Part shown: one piece after another, positions 27,179-37,900 of the stretch | How the letters are laid out: every line of letters starts with the position of its first letter | Position numbering within the stretch: position 1 is the first letter of the stretch | Assembly (NCBI GenBank): GCA_024867545.1 | Contig: JANFNE010000022.1 | Coordinates: 682,001-746,000 of the forward strand | DNA from: Phytopythium helicoides | Lineage: Eukaryota > Oomycota > Peronosporomycetes > Pythiales > Pythiaceae | DNA length: 64,000 bases | Reading direction: 5' to 3' | Program-made: the position numbers and the translations under genes | The notes under the pieces: model-generated | Seen by the model: only the letters and a program-made list of their open reading frames with translations | The model's database searches: none | Told to the model about the DNA's origin: nothing

Positions 27179-29065
27179 ATGGCCGCGTCCCCGCCCACCA
27201 AGAAGCGCAAGGCGTCGGCCACAGCGTCCGCAGCGTCCGCAGCAGCTTCCGCGCCGGCCGCCGGCCGCTGCGCGCTCTGCGCGTTCGGCGCGTCCACGCT
27301 CGACCACCTGCTCACGCACGTGCGCGAGAGCCACAAGCCAGCCGACCACCCTGGTGCGTCCGCGTTCCCGCTGCGGCCGGCCAAGTCCGCGCCACTAACG
27401 GCCGCTGTCGTGTCCGCAGGGCTCGCTCTCGACGTCGGCCGCATGCTCATCGAGTCGGCGCTAGCTGGCGGCGCGCTCTCGGGCGCCACGAGCGACTGGC
27501 TTGCGGCCGTGCGCACGCAGTTTGAGACCGCGGCCCAGCTGCGGACGGCCCTGGCCCGCGCGGACGCCGCGGCCGCCGCTCCGCTGCTGCTGCCGCTCGT
27601 TGCCGGCCGCGAGGCGCTCGCCGCGCTGCAGCAGGCCGCGCAGACGCTGCTCGAGGATGACGAGGCTGGCGGCCGCACGTCCGAGCACGAGGAGGCCGCG
27701 GCCGAGGCGCTCACGGGGCTGCGCCGCTCCACGTCCACGTCGTCCACGACCGCGGCCACCACGGCCACGGCGTCCGCAGCGGCGTCCACGGCCGCGGGCG
27801 CGTCCTCAGCCGCGCCCTTCGCCAGCTTCCCGTCTAGCGCGCCGCTCACCATCACGGCGCCGCCGCCGCCGCTCTTCCCGTCCCCAGAGCTCTTCTCGCC
27901 GCACCGCGCGGCGCTGGCCACGCCCGGAGCCACGCCCGGCGCCTCGACGCTGCCCAGTTTGTTCTCTAGACGCGTGTCGCTCGCCCCGCTGACGTCCCCG
28001 GCCGCAGGCGGGGCCACGCCAGCCGCAGGGCCGCAGGTCTCGTCCACCGCCGCGAGCTTTGTCTACGGCGGGCTGCCGCCGCACCCGCTGGGCGAGAGCG
28101 CACCCGAGGGCTCGCCCACGTCGCTCACGCCCTGTCTTCTACCGGCCGTTCCCGACCGCAGGGCGACCAGAACGCCGGCAGCAGCGCCACCAACCGCCAG
28201 TCGCCCGTGCACCAGAAGCGCAAGAGCCTCGCGGCCAAGGGGCCCGCAGCCACAGCAGGGGGCCGCGACGCCCACGTCCGCGGGATTCCAGCTGCCCAGC
28301 GGCCGAGCCTTCCAGCTGCAGCAGATGGAGAGCGGTGCGGGCACGCCCACGGGCGGGGCCGCAACGCCCACGACGCCCACGACGCCCGGCGGGACGGCCA
28401 TCCCGTCGGCGGCCCGCAAGGCCACGCCGCGCCGATGGACCAAGGAGGAGGACGACGCGCTGCGAGCGGCCGTCGAGAGCCACAGGGAGAAGAACTGGAA
28501 GGCCATCGCGGCGCAGGTGCCCGGCCGCAACCACACGCAGTGCCTGCAGCGTTGGACCAAGGTGCTCGCGCCGGGGCTCGTCAAGGGCCACTGGTCGCCG
28601 CACGAGGACGAGCTGCTGCGGAGGCTCGTGGCCACCGAGCAGAAGAACTGGGGCGAGGTTGCCGCCAAGATCCCCGGCCGCACGTCCAAGCAGTGCCGCG
28701 AGCGGTGGCACAACCACTTGGACCCCAACATCGTGCGCGGCGCCTACACGCCGGAAGAAGACCGCATCATCCTCGAGGCGCAGGCGCGGCTGGGCAACCG
28801 CTGGTCCGTCATCGCGGCCATGCTCCCGGGCCGCACCGAGGACGCCGTCAAGATCCGCTGGAAGAGCCACTGCCGCGTCTGGCGCGCGCGCAAGTACCTG
28901 CGCAAGGGTGGCAACGCACCCGACGACGATGGCGGCGAGACCCCGCGCACGCCGCTCGTGCAGCTGGTGGGCGGCGAGTTCGTGTGGCCCACGGGGGCCG
29001 CACCGCTGCCGTCGCCCTCGGCGGCGACCGACGTCAAGAGTGAGCAGCTGCAGCAGGCGCAATAG
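27179..29065 (+). CDS. R1R2R3-type MYB transcription factor with an N-terminal C2H2 finger
   Basis: Nuclear DNA-binding protein. The ATG at 27179 opens a basic TKKRKA, then CALCAFGASTLDHLLTH plus VRESH, a C-x2-C-x12-H-x4-H finger. A likely intron of 66 nt (27354-27419, GTGCGT donor, CACTAACGG branch, GTCCGCAG acceptor) has no stop and keeps frame if retained. A long Ala/Pro/Ser/Thr-rich region follows. Three MYB repeats occupy about 28430-28870: RRWTKEEDDALRAAVESH, GHWSPHEDELLRRLVATE and GAYTPEEDRIILEAQARL. Each has the spaced tryptophans, with Tyr at the first place of repeat 3, as is common. Near 28135-28200 two compensating one-base shifts hide the segment NRQSPVHQKRKSLAAKG. Three-repeat MYBs usually regulate the cell cycle or development. 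Confidence 0.88.
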   Translation: MAASPPTKKRKASATASAASAAASAPAAGRCALCAFGASTLDHLLTHVRESHKPADHPGASAFPLRPAKSAPLTAAVVSAGLALDVGRMLIESALAGGALSGATSDWLAAVRTQFETAAQLRTALARADAAAAAPLLLPLVAGREALAALQQAAQTLLEDDEAGGRTSEHEEAAAEALTGLRRSTSTSSTTAATTATASAAASTAAGASSAAPFASFPSSAPLTITAPPPPLFPSPELFSPHRAALATPGATPGASTLPSLFSRRVSLAPLTSPAAGGATPAAGPQVSSTAASFVYGGLPPHPLGESAPEGSPTSLTPCLLPAVPDRRATRTPAAAPPTASRPCTRSARASRPRGPQPQQGAATPTSAGFQLPSGRAFQLQQMESGAGTPTGGAATPTTPTTPGGTAIPSAARKATPRRWTKEEDDALRAAVESHREKNWKAIAAQVPGRNHTQCLQRWTKVLAPGLVKGHWSPHEDELLRRLVATEQKNWGEVAAKIPGRTSKQCRERWHNHLDPNIVRGAYTPEEDRIILEAQARLGNRWSVIAAMLPGRTEDAVKIRWKSHCRVWRARKYLRKGGNAPDDDGGETPRTPLVQLVGGEFVWPTGAAPLPSPSAATDVKSEQLQQAQ

Positions 29066-29163
29066 GTCGCCCGCAGCAGCAGCAGTAGTAGCGTATGACA
29101 CAGTAGGTAGGACAACGAGTATTATCATGGTATATCAATAATGGTGGCATGTAAACGCTAACG
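29066..29163. other. MYB 3' region up to the Fanzor fragment
   Basis: Short spacer with a GCA-repeat tail after the MYB stop. Nothing else was seen. Confidence 0.4.
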
Positions 29164-29400
29164 CTACCGTAAACCAACGCGTGCACTTGCACCGCCCGCA
29201 GGCGACGAAGCTCCTCAGTGACTCTCGCCGTTGTCCCCCTAGTAGCTAGGGACATGGTGGTGGAGTCCTCGTTCACTGCCTTCACCCTCGGAAAACACCT
29301 CCAGTGCGCCGGCGCTAACGTAGCGCAAAATGTTGAAGGCCGCGTGCTCGTCTCGGCCGGCAGTAAACGAGCAAGTTGGGCACGTGAATACGTCTTCGTC
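29164..29400 (-). mobile_element. 5'-truncated Fanzor element copy (right end plus 3' coding end)
   Basis: On the minus strand this reads the last 55 or so codons of the Fanzor gene and then the right terminal repeat. Decoded, it keeps DEDVFTCPTCSFTAGRDEHA and FNILRYVSAGALEVFSEGEG, almost identical in protein to the intact copy at 9890-12037 although many third codon positions differ. The stop codon is changed (GGCAGTGAACGA where the intact copy ends GAGTAA). The right repeat (29164-29270) is full length. No left end or other nuclease sequence is near. Confidence 0.85.
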
Positions 29401-29578
29401 GGTGGCATTACCTTCAAGTTGAAGTGAGCTGCAACGTGAAATGGAATGGCTACATGGCTACAGGGGTACTTGACGTTGTACCCATTGGTTACGGATGGTT
29501 TCGCGAACTTGAAGAGGCGCAGGCGCCAGATCGCGACTTCCGGGTGCTCTCTGTGGGCTTCTGACTGCCGCTGCAGTC

Positions 29579-31084
29579 ATGGCGGACGACGCTGAAGACG
29601 TGGGCGGCGAGCCCAAGGCCGAAGTCGTGCGGGATGTACGTCCTGTTGATGTGCCAAGTGAGACTTTCAAGCGTGTCGAATGCTGACTCATCCGTTGTCT
29701 TGTCGTGCGTGACGTGCTTGTTGTCCATTTGTGCGCCAATGTAGGACGTGGCCGTGACGCTCATGGGCAATGTGCTCGAGAAGCTACGAGTGCTCGAGTA
29801 CGAAAAGGAGCTAGGCAAAAAGAAGCCCGCAAACCCCATCACTGAGACGCAGTTCGCCTTCCCGTCGACGTCCAACGCCAGGTAGGACGGTCAATCTCCC
29901 ACAACATGAATCTACGCAATAGCTGGTTGCTAATGCATGGGTGCGCTTGCAGCGCGCAGTTCAAGGCCTTCCTGGAGCTCGCGGGATTGCTGCTGCGGAT
30001 CTGCGGCCACGAACTCGCAGTGGACAAGTACGACGACCCGGGCACGAGCGTCAACAAGCTCATCCTGGCGCTCAAGGCACTCGGCTTTCCGCTCGACTTT
30101 CCTGCCGCGAGGCTTCGCACAGGAGCAGGCGAGGCCTGCTGTGCGGCACTCGACTTTCTGTCCGACCGGGCGTTGGCAGCTCGCGGAGTGGTCGCGTGGC
30201 CGAGACCTCAGTATCCCAAGGAAGACTTTGCGGACGAAGCCGAGGTGGATGACGAGGCCGAGGTCGTTGATGGAGACGAAAACGATGGTGGACCTCAGAC
30301 GCACGCCGACGAAGGCGACGAGCTGCTCTACAGCGATGTAGTCCAGCTACAGCGCTCGTCAAAATCACAGACAGAAGACCCGCTCGAGGCGTCAACCAAC
30401 CAGATGATTCTTAGCGAGGTCGACCCACTCCTGTGGCGCACCGAGCTCGAGCGTGTAGGGCCCAAACTGCGAGCACGCACAGCGGGGCTCACTGCCACGT
30501 CCTCCAAGGCTACAACGGTAGTAGACGGCAGTGGACCCGTGACGACCAAAGAATGGCGAGCACATCTCGAGCGCACCAAGACGCACGCAGACGCGATGAG
30601 TGCGTTGCGACCAGCAACCTCAGGGCAACTTTCAGCGATTAAGACGCAGCTTCAGCAGGCTGGCGCACGACTTGCGAGCGGAGAGGACAAATTATCAAAC
30701 CAGTACTTTGAGAACCGGCGGCTCGAGTGCAGAGAGCTCCGCGAACAGCTCACGCGTACCAGCGAGCGAAGCAAGGAGAGCGGTGACCGCGTAGACGCCA
30801 TGACGCGGGAGCTGGCGGCACTGGGTGAGCAGCTGCGCTTAGCCAAGGGCGAGTTAGATACGCGTGGTGCCAAAATGACAGACACATCGCCGCTTGTGCG
30901 CATCAAGGACGCTCTCAAGGCTCTCGCAGGCGAGATCAAGACTTTTGAGCTGCGCATCGGCGTGGTGGGTCATACACTGCTGCAAGCGAAAGCTCGACAG
31001 GCATCTCGCCGTGGAGGAAATCGCAGCAATGGCGGCGGATATCAAGATCCAGAGTTGGATGGTAGTGACGACGATGAGAGCTGA
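29579..31084 (+). CDS. IFT57: IFT57, intraflagellar transport complex B subunit
   Basis: Peripheral IFT-B protein needed to build flagella. Exons: 29579-29635, 29745-29881 and 29953-31084, with introns of 109 and 71 nt (GTACGT and GTAGGA donors, YAG acceptors). The N-terminal calponin-like half has MGNVLEKLRVLEYEKELGKK, FAFPSTS, the block YDDPGTSVNKLILALKALGF and CCAALDFLSDRAL, then PRPQYPKEDF and an acidic linker. The C-terminal coiled coil starts at DPLLWRTELERVGPKL, contains KEWRAHLERTKTHADAM and ends with the family signature MTDTSPLVRIKDALKALAGE and LRIGVVGHTLLQAK. The tail is acidic and Gly-rich. The frame is fully open. A flagellar role fits a zoospore-forming organism. Confidence 0.93.
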
Positions 31085-31958
31085 GAGTGTTGGCAATAAT
31101 ACAGCTACGACGAAGATTGACGGCATCCCTGTTGACCCTTGATTCTTACGACATAAGCCCATGAGCTGCGAGCGATTGTCTCTGCATGACACGCTTGTTT
31201 CTAATTAACATGGAGCGCCAGGAGCCCAGCAAGTAATCGAGCGGCATGAGGACAGCCTAGGCGACTCAAAGACGCTGCTGGAGTCCTCGGGCACGTTGAA
31301 GGTTTGCCGAGAGCTCATTGACCGCGTCGTGGATTCCATCGCAAGGTCAGAGCTGCCTAAGAACGATTGGCTGGCTGAGCAAGCCACAGCACTCGACGCG
31401 CAGCCTTTCTTCTCTCAGTCGTGAATTTACAAGATGGAGTCCAAGCGGCACCATTTCCCGGTTCACGACCCGGGGCCTTCCATCCAGACTCCAGATCCTT
31501 CCAAGGCCTTCACTGCGGCGACATCAGAGTCTGTCAAGCCAGCGGCAGGGATAATCGGCAACGAAGGGTGGCAAGCACGATATATTCAAGTCAAGGTAGC
31601 CACGCGTGGCTTCACGACTCGCATGAGTTCGAGATCGGATGCGGGAGTCAATGCGCTGCACGCTGTGCTTCCACTTGGGCAGTCGTCTTTCAAGACAGCG
31701 GGAGCACGCTGCCTTCGTCCTGGAAGCTCGTGAGCTGCGACGACCCCAAATGCGGGATCGTCGCAGCTCAAGATCATCGACGTTCACCGCAACCAGTTGT
31801 CGGGCGTTTTCCAGCGACCACACGCGCAACACAAGAGGCACCGCCTTTGTCTCGGAGACTTGTCGGCAGGGACTTTGCAGCTGCAGCAGCAGTAGGTTTC
31901 CTGCTACCGCTACAGGTCCGAGAGAACTTTGGTTCTATAGGCGTTATAGTATAGTAAC
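31085..31958. other. Region between IFT57 and the dynein gene; two possible unknown exons on +
   Basis: A plus-strand stretch 31230-31424 reads like an exon (VIERHEDSLGDSKTLLESSG, VCRELIDRVVDSIARSELPK) preceded by a TAATTAAC...CCCAG acceptor-like sequence and ended by TGA. A second open stretch from the ATG at 31434 to 31733 (HHFPVHDPGPSIQTPDPSKA, ARYIQVKVATRGFTTRM) follows. I recognise neither and cannot say whether they form one gene. Confidence 0.3.
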
Positions 31959-34900
31959 TTACATGGCATGGGGATCATCGTCCGAGGCCCACAAAGGGAT
32001 TCCAAGGGCAATGTGACTGCTAGTAGCTGTTGTCAGATCAGCGTGTTGCAAGTTGATGCCTGCTGTTGCTGGGTCAAACGCAACGTCCACATGATCTACG
32101 ATGACGGATGCATTTAGTCTTGACTGGAAGGGGGAAAGCGATGGAATAATCGCAAGCGGAACGTTTGAGTACGCCGACTGTGGATGGCTATCAGAATCGA
32201 TATCTCTACCAACGCAAAGCAAGCGGCATGTCGGAAGTGGGTGGATCGCTGTCAGGGCCTCCGTGTCTGACGGGTTGAGCTCCAGAAGAACAAGTCCTTC
32301 GACTACCAGTCCTTCCATGTCGATATCCCCCTCCAGTTGGCCTGCAACCAACACAAATTTCAAATCTTGAGCGGTCAAGCTACAGTGGATGGCACTATGG
32401 CATTTGAACTCTTGAACCAGTCTTCGTACATCGTGGACTCCTGCGAGATCCACAGCACGTGATCTTGACCCGCGGTTTGATTCCGCCAACCATTCCGAAA
32501 GCAGAGCAAAACGGTACGCAATTAGCAGAGCAAACGCAGCTACGGGCACTAGAGCTGATGGCCACAACGGTCGAGGTGAAAATTGGTCCAAAGCAGATGA
32601 AATCCATGCATGTGGAACATATCCTCTGACGAGGCATGCGGCCGCAGTGGCATCAGCGTGAGTATCAGACTGAGAGCGGTGTCTATCGATTGCTGACTGG
32701 ACGGCCGAGTAAATCAACTGGAAAAATCGCGTCTGAGCCTCAACCTCAGCACTCAATGACCACCAAGGTGGGGAGCAAGGCGAGGGGTTCGACAACATTG
32801 CTACAGTACACGCATTGACAGCGTCGGCGGTGTGAGCAAGAGCATCAAAAACCCTCAATACTCGGTCCAAGCAGTAGCTCTTAGCGGCCCGAGACAATCC
32901 AAAAGGCTGAGTATCGACCATCCGCAAAAGTGGTTGGCAAACAAGCGTCATGCCTGCAGCTATCGCTTGGGATACGATAAGGTAGCTCTCTGTGTCCTCA
33001 TCGATGCACACATCTTTGCCTGGGGATTCACTTGGCACATCTTCTGTACACAATCGATGAGGCAATAACGGGAGTTTGCTGCTCATAATTCGGAAAGCAA
33101 CAGGCAATGAACAAACAAGCAGCCATCGAGGTACGGCTAGTAAAGCATGATCACTCACAACCCGTGAAACGAGTGATACAATGCGATCAAAATGTTTCGC
33201 ATCCAGAAGGTGAATGGCAAAGGCAAATTCATGGGTTGTTGATGATGAAGACGTAGTTACAAGTTCCACGAGGCGATCGTAGTAGTTGCTGGAAGCAGCT
33301 ACGTTGGCTGACCACCACCACGTCAACAGAGCTGATTCATCTACAGCAGATCGAAGCACCCTTTTTGCGTTTTCTTTCGACGAGTAGATTAAAACGAAGT
33401 GGGTGTTGCAATGACTGATGGTTTCCCTTGCCTTCCACGATCTAAGGATGGATCCACATCTCTGATGAGTTTTACTGTCTGACTCCTTGTTCACCATCGT
33501 GCATCAATCAAGCTTGATGCAGAGACGTTTAGGAGAGTGCTACTGCTTGATTGTCTCTCTTGCTGGTACCCATGCAGTTTTGATGCCACCTAGCACACAC
33601 CAGCGATTCAAAGGCATAGCCATCTCACTTGGAAATAAAAAACTGGTGAGAAGGAGCCGTGCAAGTCCATCACTAATTGGGTCATTTTCTGAGACAGCAC
33701 CAAAGAGACTGAAGTCCGCAAGAGCGTCAGCAATATACTTCACACGCACAAAGTTGCCATTCGTTGTGTTCGTTGAGATACCAGTTGAGAGATCCATTTG
33801 GCGTAAAGATGCGCGTCGAGCTCGCCTAATACCTTGTGAGGCTAAAAGGCGCTCAAGCTCCCGTCGGCGCTGTGACTTGACAGCTTTCCAGTCGCCCCAG
33901 TAGTCCTCCACAATAGTGCATAATGCGGATAACGCATTTTCCAGACTCGCTGTTTCTTCCTGGAGCCTTGTCGGAATATTACTCGGATGTGTATCTCTAG
34001 CTAATGGATGTCGGCGTAATATAGACGAGGGTATCGACAACGGACGAAACGAAGAAGGCGTTTGTGGTGCCGGTAAAGAAGCTGGTCGACTTGTTGAAGA
34101 TTCAAAACAGTTCATAAGCAAAGCACCGAGTCGAACTTTGCGGCGGAATCGATCAACAAGAGATCCATTTGCTGGAGGAATTTGCTCCTGCTGCTCTTTG
34201 ATTGAAAAAGGAGTTTCACTACGTTTCTTCGCAGGGTTACCTACATTGTCATGCATTAGCTCGACGCTACTAAGCCACGACACTGCTTGCTGTAAAAACT
34301 CAATACAATTCGGCGTTTGATCGTCTGCTTCGTCAATACAGTTATGCACCGCTTGAAGAAATCGAAAGGTGGTTTTGTGTGCCTCAGTAAGAAGTTCACT
34401 TTCGACTGACGTGAGAATACTGTGGCCAATAAAAACTGCCTCTGAATAAGTTTTGCTCTTTAGATTATCCTCGTGCTCAGGATTTTGTTGGTTTCGAAGA
34501 CTGGCGAGTTGATCCCCAACTCGTTGCTCCAACCACCTATTGTTATGCGTGTACAAGCATGAGGATGACTTGGGCAATAGATATGGTAGAGACGAAATGC
34601 ATCGAATAGCCCTAGCGATGCACTCTCCTGCAGGATGATATACTGAGAGAGCCTGGTCAGCGCCGTGTCGCTCCATTCTCAATCGCTCGCAGCTCTGCTT
34701 CAATTGCCGCTCATGTAACTCTATCATGCTGAGCGTATCAGCAAGGTCAGAGTAGGGCTCGAGCGTGCCAACAAGCGACAAATGTGGCATAAAAGGTTTT
34801 CGCGTGGTCGGTCCTTCAAGTTGGGTAGTTGCTTTGCCGCGAAGTACCGTCCACAGCTTCTCACGGCTTTCCGTGACCACTGCGCAGCAATCGGCAGCAA

Positions 34901-37900
34901 CTCGCTCGGCGTCACGAACAGATCGTTGAATTTGACTTCCACAAGAATCATCCGATGACAACCAAATACGCGCGAAAAACTCATTTCCAAGTGTTGTTTG
35001 GTCTACTTGCATGTCGTAGAAGGCAAGTTGGTGAATCAAGCGATGCCTTGTTGAGTGAGATATAGACATGGAAGCCACAGCAACGATGCGAAACTCTAAC
35101 TTCCGAGCTCTCGTGTGGGTAGCCATTGAAATATGGTTGCGATGGTGATCTCTTGCTTGCGCGGGAATATTGCCAGGATTTGCCGTGGCCATGGCAGCCA
35201 AGGCTGCCATGTTTTCCACTCGACGATCAATACTATTGCGACGAGCATAACGTTGCGCACTCGTTGAAGACGAAGTTGAGACAGACGAGACTGTTGAATT
35301 CTCACCAGTCAATACTTGCACTCCGCCAAGTGCCCCAGCAATGGAGGCAATTGAAACTGATGCAGTGCGGCGATTTGAGCGGCGTGAGTTCTTTTCTGTG
35401 TGATGGGACAGATAATTTTCGATACCCAGGGTTTCAAGTACGCCCATCTCGCCTAAGTGATGGCTCTTACCATTTGTTGCGACTGCGGATAAATGGTTCT
35501 AAAAGCTTGAGTAGTCGCTCACTTGGTTCAAAATCAAGCAGCAGTACAGGTTTTTCGTGACGTAGGGCCTCGGAAAGCTGTGTTTGGAGATCAGGCGCTT
35601 GGCAAGACACAACGACACCCAAAGGCATGCTGGTATTCGAGGTTGCGCTTTTGTGGCGAACTTGGGCGCTTGTGCGTCCATTGTCTTGCCGAACCCGTAT
35701 TCCACCACTTTTCCTGTCGCGCACTGGACTATCATTTTCCCAAAGAACGGATTGCCCTGAGAAACAACGGACCAAGTATCGCTGTACAACCCCCGAACTA
35801 TCGACATATACTGGTAGTCGATCGAGAACACTGTCTCCAGCCACGAGGCTATCATACAAAGGCCCATTTACAAAAGGAAGCTCGGCGGTCATGATGAGTC
35901 TTGATAGAAAACGATTTAGCCCATTGGGAGTGATATCCTTCTCCAATGTTTCGGGCACTAACCAATCCGTTGAAAAAGGAGGATCCAAGGGTACTTCTTC
36001 GTCCATTAGATTCTGGAGAATACATTGGTGCCATTTTTCAGGATTGTATTGCCTTAAAAACCAGTAGTTTGAGTGAACAGCTTTGAGAATCGTTTCTCGA
36101 AGCAGGCTGCTCCAGGATTGAGCATTTCGACGCTTTTCAGCCTCAATCCGCCATGTCTCGACTAATCCAGTAGCATAGGGGAGTACTTGATGCCATTGCG
36201 ACGCGAAAATTGCCAGTGTTTGGCGTTCATTTTCAAGTTCGCAGAGCTTCATGCCCCTCTCTTCTTTTTTTGCGCGTACGCACCACGCAATGTAGTCATT
36301 TTGCCATGCCGGCGTCTGCTCCTGAATATTCTGTGCTATCAAGACTGTGGCATATACTATACCCTCAACAGAGGAGATCTCTTTTATCTCGAGGTCAAGA
36401 ATTCTACGCCTGGCTGCGACTCGGGGAGCATATCACTCGCGAGTAGCTCAATGTGGTAAATTGCGTTTTCCAGTCGAGAAACCGCCAACTGTTCTCGATC
36501 GACAGGTGTGCTGCCATTGCGTGATAAGATTGAGTCGAAAAGGCCAAGAAGCACTCAACGGAGTGTTCCGCTACAATAGGCACCGATTCATCGTTAAGAG
36601 TCATCATGCAGTGGTGAATAGACTGAAATGTATCGATAGGAATGGCAGGAGAACATGTGGCACTAACTGTGGTTGAAAATTCTTGACGAACTTGTTCAGC
36701 GATAGCCACGATAATCTCGTCAGCCTCGTTACTTGATAAATCAAATTCCAGCCACGAACAGTTCGGTCGAGAGCGCAGTGAAGACAATATCAAGTAAGGG
36801 TGGTAGTTGCTAAGAAGATGCGAGCTTTTGACGCGTATACTGAGCAAGCTGTTTCGTACCAAGCATATACGAAGATTACAATGCATCAGGGCACACATTT
36901 CTTGCATTAGCTCGAATTCGGATGCAACCTCCATTCTGCGCTTCTCTTGAATGACGGCCATGAGTAAAGTATCTCTCAACGTAGATGCCTGTTCGTCGAG
37001 AACAACTGATGGAATCTGCTTGAGACTCAGCTGGTCGATAAACGAGAGTAGCAGGGTGACACCGTCAGAAGTGCTATCTGCATTTATCTCTGGATGAGCT
37101 TCAGAATTGCGTCTAGCGTTGGAAATCTTGAGCGCAACATCATCCCAGTCAATCAAAAGCACTATCCGCTGTTTATTAACGCAAATTTGGTGCAAAACAT
37201 CTATCAAAAGCTCACGAACTCTTTCACCTTGTTCACCAACAGCGTGAATGCTTTTGGAGGCGAGCTTCGGAAACGGGGCACTGTTAGAAAAGAATGCGAG
37301 TTCAATTACTTGGAACCCGCAGACATCACACGCTAAGGTAGTCATGCGTGACATGATTGAAGCTCCACGACAGGTCGACATAACAAGTACTGATGACGCT
37401 TCAAGAGCGTTGATGAGATGCAAACTCTGAGTGAGAAGTGGACCCCTAAGCACTAGTTTTAGGTTCATGGTATCATAATTACCCGATTGGCGTTGAGAAT
37501 GGACGGCTCGCTTTGATTGCGATCTAGATGGGTCCGCAGTTTTCATGCTTATCACCATGTCAGCAATATTATCCCTAATCAAATATTGTTGGCTCGCAGC
37601 CGGCAGAAGGTACGTTTCGGAGTTTCGCTTTGAGCGAGAGAGCGTCCCGACAGACGGAGCAGAAGACGCTAGTGCCGTTAATACATCTTTGAGACGGAGT
37701 GCTTGGTCAGCGTATCGAGCAGAAAAGCTCGCCAATCGGAAAGAAAAGTAAGCAGCCGGAACAGACACAGGTAGGGTGCGCTCGTTTTGAAGCGCTGCAC
37801 TAAAATACTTTTCGCTGAGCGCTCGCACCACCACCCAGAGTTTCTTCGTCACGCATTCTCGATCGTCAATGTTGGTGTTTTGCCTTTCTACTGCACCAGG

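Noticed and set aside
26312..27349. 345-codon minus-strand frame and a 191-codon plus-strand frame upstream of MYB
   Set aside because: No domain, no consistent codon pattern, and they overlap each other and the MYB 5' end.
27067..29128. Long minus-strand frames opposite the MYB gene
   Set aside because: High GC at third positions opens antisense frames; all conserved domains are on the plus strand.
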